Of a stretch of 24,537 bases of DNA, positions 1 through 7,327 are shown in pieces (within the stretch, counting starts at the first letter, position 1; the number at the start of each line of letters is the position of its first letter). The DNA is taken from the NCBI GenBank assembly GCA_001910725.1, contig MJGA01000119.1:1-24537 (forward strand), given 5' to 3'. The stretch comes from Phanerodontia chrysosporium (taxonomy: Eukaryota > Basidiomycota > Agaricomycetes > Polyporales > Phanerochaetaceae). The position numbers and the translations under genes are program-made. The notes beneath the pieces are model-generated. The model searched no databases and was not told the origin of the DNA. It was given only the letters and a program-made list of their open reading frames with translations.

Positions 1-806
1 TATCTATTGATTTATTTATGAGAAAATAATTGCAGAGCAATACGTGCACAAAATTCTGGGCATGCTGTCGCAGCGTGGACGACAGCTGGCACAGACAACC
101 CTAGGAGGCACTTTCTTGCCAATCACATTGATTATTGGGTGCCTGCTTGTGACAAAGCAGGGATTCAAATCAAGGCAAAGAGTGCCGTTACACGTGTTGC
201 AGAGTGGCGTCAAAAGCAGCGTGGTGAAGGTACCAGCCAGGCAGCTAATGAAGAACGCCCACCGTTCAGCAATGAGCTATTTGTTGATATGATTGTAGAG
301 TGGATTATAGCTGAAGATCAGGTGCGCATTATTTCTATAATTATTATTATTATTACTATTGCTAATTTTTAATACATGTTAAAGCCATTAAGCGTTGTTG
401 AAAGCCCCGATTACGCAAGATCTTCATGCTGCTGCGTGTTGAACTACATGAACGGGACATTCCAGGCCGTACAACTATCCGTAATCGGGTCTCCGAAGTT
501 TTCAGCCAATATCTCAAAGACCTCACTGCAGAAATGCAGGTATGTGGAAATAAAATTGTTTTATAATGTAGTACTGAAACTTGCTTTATAGTGCGCTGTT
601 GGCAAGGTTTCGTTCACTATGGATTTGTGGACAGACCCCTTTGTAACACCATATATGGCTGTTACCGCACATTGGTTGCAGATGGTTATGGATGATCCAC
701 AAAATCCACAGCTCAAACTTCGTGTTGACCTGATTGGCTTTCACCATGTGCCGACTAGGCATACAGGTGAACATCTTGCAGCGGCCTTTCTGTACATCCT
801 TGATCG
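1..806 (+). pseudogene. hAT-family transposase, N-terminal half, interrupted by LTR insertion
   Basis: Three exons can be read: about 25-321, 385-539 and 592-806. They are separated by GT-AG introns at 322-384 (AT-rich, with an ATT run) and 540-591. The translation contains the PPFSNELFVDMIVEWIIAED block, then a region reading HERDIPGRTTIRNRVSEVF, then the RNase H-like strand FTMDLWTDPFVTPYMAVTAHW with a candidate first catalytic Asp, and RHTGEHLAAAFLYILDR. These blocks are familiar from basidiomycete hAT (Activator-like) transposases. A one-base shift is needed near 405-412 (a run of four C) to join VVESP to RLRKIFMLL. The frame is cut at 806/807 by LTR1. The remaining catalytic part and the C-terminal dimerisation domain are not found on the far side of the retroelement. 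Inference: an inactive cut-and-paste transposon remnant that served as a retrotransposon insertion site. Confidence 0.8.
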
Positions 807-920
807 TGTCACAGTTTTTCGTCTCAACCCTTAGGGTTAGGGGCAACAGGTGACAGAAGCGACTACTCCGAACTGTGACATGCAGAAGCGCTGGAGTGAC
901 AGCCCTAGGCTCGGGGCTGG

Positions 921-956
921 TCACGTGATACGGCGGTCACGTGATGCGCACACGTG
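921..956 (+). promoter_or_regulatory. CACGTG (E-box) cluster in U3 of LTR1
   Basis: TCACGTGA occurs at 921-928 and 937-944, and CACGTG at 951-956, giving three palindromic E-boxes in 36 bases. All three are conserved in LTR2 (7441-7476) and LTR3 (8449-8484). CACGTG and TCACGTGA are known binding sites of bHLH factors. Which factor would act here is not known. Confidence 0.5.
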
Positions 957-1024
957 CGGTATCCCAGGGTCACATGGTCGAAGGTCTAGAAGTAGGCAAG
1001 GGTCTGGAAGCGCCGAGACACTCC

Positions 1025-1138
1025 GGAATGGACTAGAAAGTCCTGAAGGTCTCTGGACAGGTCCGGACAGTGCTGGAACGTTCTGGAGGTTTCTGGACAT
1101 CGTAGGAATATTTAGGAACGTGTAGGAGAATGTAGGAA
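1025..1138 (+). promoter_or_regulatory. 10-bp-phased GGA/GAA array with heat-shock-element-like core
   Basis: Twelve GGA or GAA motifs recur every 10 bases (near 1026, 1036, 1045, 1056, 1066, 1076, 1086, 1096, 1106, 1116, 1126 and 1136), so they lie on one face of the helix. The core at 1076-1093 reads GAAcgTTCtgGAGgtTTC. That is four alternating five-base units of the heat-shock element (nGAAnnTTCn) with one mismatch. The same core is at 7595-7612 and 8604-8621 in the other LTRs. Binding by HSF is inferred from the motif only. Confidence 0.5.
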
Positions 1139-1223
1139 TGCCTGTAGGGCACTAGCCAATAGCGTAGTAGGTATTAGATAGCTAGGACCCTGAACACCGG
1201 TCCCTGGGGACCTGGTGCACATG

Positions 1224-1257
1224 TATATAAACCCTGAGGGCTGGGAGTGCCTCCCCA
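1224..1257 (+). promoter_or_regulatory. LTR TATA box and predicted transcription start
   Basis: TATATAA lies at 1224-1230. The 11-mer AGCTTCAATCT starts 33 bases downstream at 1257, the usual distance from a TATA box to the start site. It is the exact complement of the sequence just after the LTR. If the element self-primes like Tf1, the mRNA should begin at or very near 1257. Equivalent TATA boxes are at 7744-7750 and 8753-8759. Confidence 0.6.
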
Positions 1258-1407
1258 GCTTCAATCTCATCGCATCTCACCTCTCTAGTCTCTATACCTC
1301 GTCTTCGAGCTTGGCTACACCCTTTGTAGTCCAAGTAAACCTTTGCCAGTGAGTATTGCTGGTTGGTTTGGTGTATAGACGCTAGGGCAGCGCATTTTTG
1401 TGATAGA

Positions 1408-1418
1408 AGATTGAAGCT
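1408..1418 (+). other. Self-primer binding site (Tf1-type)
   Basis: AGATTGAAGCT is the exact reverse complement of AGCTTCAATCT at 1257-1267, the predicted 5' end of the element's RNA. It starts two bases after the LTR end, where a primer-binding site is expected. The site shows no TGG-type start of a tRNA 3'-end match. In the Tf1/sushi group the first 11 bases of the mRNA fold back onto such a site and are cleaved to prime reverse transcription. The length, position and TATA spacing all fit. Confidence 0.65.
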
Positions 1419-1712
1419 AGCCAACCTACTCCACCTTTGGTGGCCTAGGTTATTGCTTTGGGTTCTGGGGGCTTGTTTGAACAAGTGCTTTTGCGCTTTG
1501 TTCAGTTTTTTGCCGATCCACAGGCGTAAGTGGGCACTATAGTACCTTTTTAGGTACAGACAGGGGAACGTGGTGTAACCCACCTCAGAGGGCTTTGCCT
1601 GCGGACGAGTAACCCCTGTTGTAGTGCTGGACTAAGGGTGTAATACCCTGTCCAACCAGTTTTAGCTGCGTGGCGTGGAAACCCGCAGTAATACCCCCTT
1701 TCTCTTCGTTGA
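1419..1712 (+). other. 5' untranslated leader of the Gypsy element
   Basis: This stretch lies between the primer site and the first long reading frame. No ATG-initiated frame of note was found. The last in-frame stop before the upstream ORF is TGA at 1710-1712. Confidence 0.5.
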
Positions 1713-2527
1713 GGATTGGCTGGCAGGAAAGCCTTGCGCTTTGCCTGTGTGGAGAAGTTTTCTGGCTTGTGTACACAGGCTGACCCGTGTTTACTAGTGC
1801 CTAAAGCTGCTAGGAACCGTTTTGTCCTTGCTAAGGACGAGAGCTCTGGCAAACCCTTGCTTGAGCGCATCAAGATCTCGAACCTTCACCGCTTCAAAGA
1901 CGTTGGGAAGCCGCACCCTGCGTACAAACCTCGCACTACACCCTACACCCCTGTCCCTGGTCGTCGTGAAAGGCTTGCTCGTGAAGCAGACTTGAACGAC
2001 TTCAAGCACCAGCTTCAGCTCGAAGACTATCGCAACGAACAGCGCAAGCGCCGCCTACTCGATCGCATCGCGAACGCCCCTCCCCCTCTACCCCTCATCG
2101 AACGTATTGAACCTCCCCTACTCCCCCTATCGAAGTCAAACCCATTCCCAAAGACCTTCGCTTTCACACCAACACTCAGGTCCATCAGCTGCGCGACTAC
2201 GGACGAAAGTTCAACGGCGCCCTTAACCACTTGGGTCCGTTCTTTCAGAAACTAGACGAGCAGCGTTTTCGAGTTGGGTTGACTGAACACGAGCTCTACA
2301 TCTTGGGCTTGTTCAAGGAGAGGTTCGACAACATTCGCAAACACCTTCAGACCATCGTCGAGACGAAGGAGTACACCACGAGGGAGTGGAAGAAGATTTC
2401 GAGGGATTTGAAGAAGGCAGGCGCACATAGCTTCGCTGAGCTTAAGCCACGCTTCGCTGAGCATTGCAGGGAGCTGATTCAGGAGTTGGGTGAAGATTGG
2501 TTGTTTTTGGAGAAGAACCTCGATTAG
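1713..2527 (+). pseudogene. Upstream ORF (ORF0) of the Gypsy element, unknown function, frameshifted
   Basis: An open frame runs from 1713 to about 2125 and continues in another frame to the TAG at 2525-2527. The join is near 2115-2130, in a C-rich stretch (ccccta/ctccccct). The N-terminal part is basic and rich in charged residues (RRERLAREADLNDFKHQLQ, then NEQRKRRLLDRI), followed by a proline-rich linker. The C-terminal part looks helical and well formed: LGPFFQKLDEQRFRVGLTEH, then a segment ending FAELKPRFAEHCRELIQELG. No ATG is in frame in the first part, so initiation is unexplained. It ends 29 bases before the gag ATG. I do not recognise a domain. A structural accessory or a split N-terminal Gag region is possible. 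Confidence 0.5.
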
Positions 2528-2556
2528 TTTTTGTATCTGCGCGTTTTTGAATCAAG

Positions 2557-4136
2557 ATGTCACTCAATTCAAATCCTGTTGACTTTGGTTTGCGTTCTGC
2601 TTCGAGTTCAAGTGGCATGGACCCTTGGGGAGCGTTAGAACTTGGCTCTATGGCTGAGGGAGGCCCTACCCCAGTTTTGGCCGCTGCGCCGCTTTCGACC
2701 TCTTACGAAGAGTACAGCCAGTCATGGGTACAAGCCGCTCAGGAAGGACTGACTCCTGGCGACTTTAAGGCCCTCGTTGACAGCCTGGGTAACTGGGTAA
2801 AGGCTGAGATAGCTCAAGTAAGGTCGGAAATGGGTTCAGAAGTCCTTCGCTTGAAGGAAGCCCTTCGCAAACGCAAAACCGAGGCCAAGACACTTCAGGA
2901 GCAGATAGACATTCTTGAGCAGACTAGACAGCACTTGTCGGCGCAGATAGCAGAGGCTCAGAACCAAAATCGCGTTTTGCAGAACGCTATGCAGGTGCTG
3001 AAGCAGGAGAACGAGAGCTTGAAAGTGTTGGTTCAGCAAGGCACTAGTGGAGGCAACGTTGGATTGTCTCAGTCTTTGTTCCCTACCATGAAGGAGCCTG
3101 ACACTTTTAATGGTGATAAGGCTAGCAAGCTGGATGACTGGCTCGAGTCGATGGCACTCTGGTTGCGCCACCGAGGCGTAATGGACGACGAAAAGAAGAT
3201 AGAGACGGCGATGACTTATCTGCGAGGTTCAGCAAAGAAGGTCATGCAAGAGTACTTCGACAAGGTGGCAGACTCAAAGCCCCTTGGTACTTGGACCAAC
3301 TTTGTGAACGAACTCCAGAAAGGATTCCAACAGACCGACAAGAAGGACAGGGCAAGGGCAGAGTTTGAGCAGCTGGTCAGCAAGAAAGGAACGAACGAGA
3401 AGACTTTCAACGAGTTTGCTGCTCGTTTCCGCTCGCTGGCTCACCAAACTGGCTTCTCCAACGAAGAACTGTTGGTTAAAGCCTATGCCCATACCCTCGT
3501 GCCGCCGCCGATGTACTGGCAGCCCGTGGTCGTGCTCAGTGGGCTACGACCTGGGATGGTTGGTTGAAGGATGTTCAGGAGATTCTGCAGGATCAACGTC
3601 TCTTGACGGGCACCGTACTCTCTGGACAGCCTCAGTCGTCGAAAGACCCTGACGCTATGGATGTCGACGCCTTGAAGAAGGGCTCAGCCCAGGGTAAAGG
3701 CAAGACCGCCAAAGTTCAGAAGGTTGCCATGTCGTTCGAGGAGGCGAAGAAGAAAGGCTGCTGCGCTCAGTGTGGAGGCAAAGGCCACATCGCCAAGGAG
3801 TGTCCATCGAAGAAGAACAACTCAGGTTCTTCGACGTCGTCGAGTAAAACCACCAATGCACCGGTGGCCAGTTCATCAAAGGCTTCGTCTTCAAAGGGAA
3901 AGGAGAAGGATAAGGGCTCTCGCCACATGAAGAACAGTGTGCGCGAGGTGTACGCCAGTGACTCGAAGAGATTCCAGGAGGTAGCCTCTGACGAGGAGTC
4001 GAGCTCGGATAGCTCAGAAGAAGAAGATACCCCCAAGACCAAGCAAAAGAAGAAGTCGTCTTCGAAGAAGAAGGCGCAGAAGATTAACTGCGTGGTGCTC
4101 TCAGACGATGAGGATTTTCTGCAGGGACTGATGTAG
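2557..4136 (+). pseudogene. gag: Gag polyprotein (capsid/nucleocapsid), one internal frameshift
   Basis: The ATG at 2557 opens a frame to 3567, and the rest of Gag continues in another frame to 4136. The N-terminus is Ser/Gly/Pro-rich. A long coiled coil spans roughly residues 90-165 (heptads around LKEALRKRKTEAKTLQEQI). The retrotransposon Gag capsid core follows (PDTFNGDKASKLDDWLESMA, YLRGSAKKVMQEYF, FAARFRSLAHQTGF). After a shift near 3500-3512 (GCCGCCGCC), the protein continues through AQWATTWDGWLKDVQEIL to a CCHC knuckle, CAQCGGKGHIAKEC, encoded at about 3762-3803. A Ser/Lys-rich tail and an acidic patch (DEESSSDSSEEED) end the protein. It should form the particle shell and bind the RNA. 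The frameshift is either a real lesion or an indel error in the repeated GCC. Confidence 0.85.
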
Positions 4137-4208
4137 AGGTTATGACCTCTGGTCCGTTTTCGATTTCCTTCACCCACTTGACTCAATTGAACATGTTTTG
4201 GAATTGAG
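4135..4208 (+). other. Two hairpins between gag stop and protease
   Basis: AGAGGT (4135-4140) pairs with ACCTCT (4145-4150) around a TATG loop, overlapping the gag TAG stop at 4134-4136. CTCAATT (4182-4188) can pair with AATTGAG (4202-4208). Between gag and protease the gag frame has four stops: TAG 4134, TGA 4143, TGA 4179 and TGA 4188. Confidence 0.4.
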
Positions 4209-4691
4209 GAAGGCCTTCATTTGAGCTTTGTCATTCCTGTAACACTGAGTCAGAGTAAGGAAATCAGAGTGCAGACTACCGCGCTGGTTGATTCAGGGGC
4301 CTATGCTGTGTTCATTAGCCATTGCTTTGTCAAGAAGCATAAGCTGAAGACGAACCAGCTGGCCAGGGAGATACGCGTTTACAACGCAGATGGCTCCAGA
4401 AACAAGTGTGGCAGTATTGAGGAGTATGCTTGGCTCGACGTAGCCGTAGGGGACCATGTCTCCAGGCAAGCATACCTCATTACAGATCTGGGTGGAAAGG
4501 ACATGTTCCTCGGCTTTAGCTACTTGAAGAAGCATAATCCTGAGATAGATTGGGATAAGGGCGAGTGGAAGTACTCCAGATGCCCAGATTCTTGTCGCTT
4601 TACCAGCCACAAGGCTCAAGTAGCACAAGCAGAACTCGAAGAACTGATGAACCAGAACTTCGAGGAGGAAAGAGCAGAGCTTAGGCTCTAA
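4191..4691 (+). CDS. Retropepsin-like aspartic protease of the Gypsy element
   Basis: The frame opens after TGA 4188-4190 and ends at TAA 4689-4691. The active-site motif is ALVDSGAYAVFI (Asp-Ser-Gly, with Ala where Thr or Ala is usual). It is followed by typical strands (REIRVYNADGSRN, then DMFLGFSYLKKHNPEIDW, the second hydrophobic-Gly region of retropepsins). The enzyme would be a dimer that matures Gag-Pol. No ATG is in frame before the active site. It lies in the same frame as the end of gag, but four stops intervene, so expression as a Gag-Pro product is unexplained. It is followed directly by the RT-less gap. Confidence 0.75.
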   Translation, partial: TCFGIEEGLHLSFVIPVTLSQSKEIRVQTTALVDSGAYAVFISHCFVKKHKLKTNQLAREIRVYNADGSRNKCGSIEEYAWLDVAVGDHVSRQAYLITDLGGKDMFLGFSYLKKHNPEIDWDKGEWKYSRCPDSCRFTSHKAQVAQAELEELMNQNFEEERAELRL

Positions 4692-5376
4692 CTGTCGCTT
4701 GCACCACCTCAGATTGGCCACAGTTTTGGGCAGTTAAGCTGCCAAAAGGGAGGAATCAAAGATTCCAGTGTTGTGTCCCTCAGTTTCGGCTATCTGACCA
4801 AACTTTGGAGCCTCTCAACTGTTGAGAACCAAAGTAGGGCGAGTATTACTACTCAGAAGGCCCAGTGTTGTGCCATTTATTGGACGAGTTAGTCAGATAG
4901 TGCAGGTCCCTAGGCACCGAGGTACTGGTACCCTTGGGGAGGGCTCCACAACTTAGCTTCGAGGTACTGAAGCAGAGGTTTTGGGTTGCTTGCCGAGCAA
5001 GCGACAGGGCAGTGTCTCTCAACCTGAAGATGTTTGCAACACCTAGTTGGAGTTAGCATTCAGGGTATAACCCCAGATACTTCAGAATGTCGAGAGCAAC
5101 TGCAGAAGTTGGGTCAGAAGGGCTTTTACCTATATTGGCTACGCATAGACTCTTGGAGTCGGCCTACACACGTTGGAATTGGACGCACTAGCCTGAGAAG
5201 GGGCTGATCCTATGTCCAGGAGGCCATATCCTGAATTGGGGGTAGATTGCCATAATCGTGGAAACCACATTGAGAAGCCAGAATCTTCCACGATACGAGC
5301 CCAAGGCAACCTGGCCATTCAGTGACAAGGGACACTAGCAAGAGGCTAGCAGAAGGATCAATACAAGCCCAGACGG
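4692..5376 (+). other. Gap where RT and RNase H should be
   Basis: This 685-base stretch has frequent stops in all frames. I find no RT landmark (no YxDD-box, no SPxxSP, no LVxDYRxLN block) and no RNase H landmark. A Gypsy RT plus RNase H normally needs about 2 kb. The composition resembles the rest of the element. Either a deletion removed the enzymes and the remainder decayed, or unrelated sequence replaced them. The PTHVGIGRT-type readings were not recognisable. Confidence 0.7.
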
Positions 5377-6633
5377 ATGACAGAGTCATCAAGTGTTATG
5401 GACCACGAGAAAGGACCAAGAGAGTTCGGGAAGGACTTAGCAGAATGGCACCTCGAGGACGGGCTACTACTGCACCGAGGCAAGGTGTATGTGCCCAAGG
5501 ACGACAAGATTAGGGCGGATCTACTCAAGTTACACCACGACTTCCCTGGGGCTGGACACCCTGGACGATGGAAGACGTTGGAGTTGCTGTCGCGCAACTA
5601 CTGGTGGCCAGGAATGTCAGTTTATGTCAAGAAGTACGTCGCAGGTTGCGAAGTTTGCCAGTCGCATAAAAACGTCAACCAGAAGCCTGCTGGCCTGCTA
5701 CAACCGAACGAGGTTCCGTCGGAACCCTGGGAGATAATCTCATGCGATATGATCACGGACTTGCCTGAGTCGGACGGTTACAACGCTATCTTCGTAGTCG
5801 TTTGCCGCTTAACCAAGCGAGCACATTTCCTCCCCATCACCAAGGAGTTTTCAGCCAAGGATCTGGGAAATTTGCTCTATGAGCGTGTTTGGCCTTTGCA
5901 CGGCCTACCCAGACAAATCATTTCGGATAGAGGAACGCAGTTCGCCGCGAAACTCTTCCAGGAATGGTGCAGACTCCTGGGGATCAAGTCAGCAATGACT
6001 ACAGCGTTTCACCCTCAGGTAGACGGTCAGACTGAGCGAGTTAATCAGTCATTGGAGCAGTATCTGCGCTGCTACACAAGCTTCAGGCAGGACGACTGGG
6101 CGTACCTTTTGCCCTCTGCCGAGTTTGCGTACAATAACCAGGCGCATGAAAGCACCAAGAACTCGCCATTCTTCGTCGAATATGGCCGTCATCCACGCAT
6201 GTTCCCAGAGCAGGACCGTGTTACAAGGTTGTCAGAACTGGACGACTGGACGAAGCTTAGACAGGAGGCCCAAGATCAGGCGAAAGCCGCGCTCGTGCTG
6301 GCTGCAGAGCGAATGAAGTGGTATTACGACCAGGGTAAATCAGAACCCTTGTTCAAGGTCGGAGACCGTGTTTGGCTTGACGCAAAGGATCTGAACCTTC
6401 GGGTTCCCTCCAAGAAACTGGCACCAAAGCGAGTAGGCCCTTACGAGATCGTAGAGCAGCTGGGACCGGTCACCTTCAAGCTGAAGTTACCTGCCCATGT
6501 GAAGATCCACCCGGTCTTCCACGCAAGCAAGCTCACGAAGCACGTCGAGGACGAGGTCGCCAATCGCACGCGCAAACCCTACCACCCATTCGTGTGGGTG
6601 ATGACGAGGAGTACGAGGTCGAGCAGATTGTAG
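5377..6633 (+). CDS. Integrase of the Gypsy element
   Basis: The 418-residue frame contains a linker to RNase H-like sequence (LEDGLLLHRGKVYVP), then a zinc-binding HHCC module (HHDFPGAGHPGRW, then CEVCQ). The catalytic core follows with Asp in IISCDMITDLP, Asp in IISDRGTQF and Glu in VDGQTERVNQ. The last two are separated by 35 residues (DD35E). The C-terminal GPY/F module is RVGPYEIVEQLGPVTFKL, followed by IHPVFHASKL. It would insert the cDNA into the genome. Homology leaves this frame at about 6577-6582 and continues in the frame of the chromodomain (KP then PPIRVGDDEE), so the final ~17 residues given by this frame are spurious. All catalytic residues are present. Confidence 0.9.
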   Translation: MTESSSVMDHEKGPREFGKDLAEWHLEDGLLLHRGKVYVPKDDKIRADLLKLHHDFPGAGHPGRWKTLELLSRNYWWPGMSVYVKKYVAGCEVCQSHKNVNQKPAGLLQPNEVPSEPWEIISCDMITDLPESDGYNAIFVVVCRLTKRAHFLPITKEFSAKDLGNLLYERVWPLHGLPRQIISDRGTQFAAKLFQEWCRLLGIKSAMTTAFHPQVDGQTERVNQSLEQYLRCYTSFRQDDWAYLLPSAEFAYNNQAHESTKNSPFFVEYGRHPRMFPEQDRVTRLSELDDWTKLRQEAQDQAKAALVLAAERMKWYYDQGKSEPLFKVGDRVWLDAKDLNLRVPSKKLAPKRVGPYEIVEQLGPVTFKLKLPAHVKIHPVFHASKLTKHVEDEVANRTRKPYHPFVWVMTRSTRSSRL

Positions 6634-7292
6634 ATGCACAGCCAGACTCTAAAGGCCGTGTTATGTACCGAGTACGGTGGAGAGGCTACGACGAGCATAG
6701 CGACACATGGGAATACTTGCCCAATCTCAAGCACGCTATGGCGAAGGTCAAACAATTCCACAAGAAATACCCAGATGCGCCGAAGGCAATTTCCCTTCTG
6801 CAACGCCACCACGACGAGGAGGATGAGTTTTTCGTGCGCGAACTCGCGCTATTCCAATCTTGGGGAGCAGACGACCAGTTCGAGGTTGAGCTCATGAACA
6901 AGGATGCAAAACTCCCCTCACGTGGCTCGACAGAAAGCGCAGGGTTGGATCTTTTCATCACGGAAGACCTTACGCTCAAGCCCCATGATCGCAAGCTAGC
7001 GCCAACTGGCCTTCGAATGTGTACTCCACCAGGTACCTACGCTCGAGTCGCACCACGGAGTGGCCTCAGCCTCAGAGGCATCGACATAGGAGTAGGCGTT
7101 ATTGACCGAGATTATCGAGGAGAGCTCAAAATTCTACTCATCAACAACTCGCCCGACACCTTTACTTTCCACAAGGGTGATCGTGTCGCTCAACTCGTGC
7201 TCGAAAGAATATCCTATGCCGAACCAACTCCGGTTTCTCGCCTCGACTCAACCATTCGCAGCAGTGATGGTTTTGGCTCCACTGGTATTTAG
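6582..7292 (+). CDS. Chromodomain-dUTPase fusion at the C-terminus of pol
   Basis: Encoded in the frame -1 to integrase. A chromodomain comes first (EYEVEQIVDAQ, YRVRWRGYDEHSDTWEYLPN, about 6606-6770) and would steer integration by reading histone marks. A ~60-residue linker follows. Then a trimeric-type dUTPase carries all five motifs: AGLDLF, PRSGLSLRGI, GVIDRDYRGE, GDRVAQLV and RSSDGFGSTG, ending at TAG 7290-7292. dUTPase hydrolyses dUTP to dUMP and pyrophosphate, limiting uracil incorporation during cDNA synthesis. No gene break separates the two domains. A dUTPase after the chromodomain differs from retroviral placements (in pro, or between RNase H and integrase). All motif residues look intact, so activity is plausible. 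Confidence 0.9.
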   Translation, partial: PPIRVGDDEEYEVEQIVDAQPDSKGRVMYRVRWRGYDEHSDTWEYLPNLKHAMAKVKQFHKKYPDAPKAISLLQRHHDEEDEFFVRELALFQSWGADDQFEVELMNKDAKLPSRGSTESAGLDLFITEDLTLKPHDRKLAPTGLRMCTPPGTYARVAPRSGLSLRGIDIGVGVIDRDYRGELKILLINNSPDTFTFHKGDRVAQLVLERISYAEPTPVSRLDSTIRSSDGFGSTGI

Positions 7293-7314
7293 GCTTCACC
7301 AGGAGGTTCAGCTA

Positions 7315-7327
7315 GAATTGGGGGTAA
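7315..7327 (+). other. Polypurine-tract-like sequence before LTR2
   Basis: GAATTGGGGGTAA lies directly before the TG of LTR2. The same sequence, with one G fewer, precedes LTR3 (about 8323-8334). This is the position of the plus-strand primer in LTR elements. The tract is short and interrupted by TT. Confidence 0.45.

Larger units (their letters stand above)
807..1405 (+). repeat. 5' LTR (LTR1) of the Gypsy element
   Basis: This ~599-bp repeat also occurs at 7328-7925 and 8335-8934. It begins TGTCACA and ends TGTGATA, an imperfect inverted terminus. The end could be two bases later (1407), because LTR3 also continues with GA. Signals in order: TTAGGGTTAGGG at 831-842; three CACGTG boxes at 921-956; a 10-bp-phased GGA/GAA array at 1025-1138; CCAAT at 1156-1160; TATATAA at 1224-1230; and the predicted transcript start at 1257. 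A GTGAGT lies near 1349-1354. Confidence 0.92.

Noticed and set aside
1349..1730. Spliced leader from the LTR GTGAGT to an acceptor before ORF0
   Set aside because: The upstream exon (1257-1348) has no ATG, so splicing would not solve the missing start.
4133..4212. Intron joining gag to protease across the four stops
   Set aside because: A GTAGAG donor exists, but no AG acceptor in 4206-4212 restores the protease frame.
6570..6640. Programmed -1 frameshift between integrase and chromodomain
   Set aside because: The shift direction fits, but AAACCCT is not in the slippery register of the integrase frame and no following pseudoknot was seen. A simple indel is likelier.
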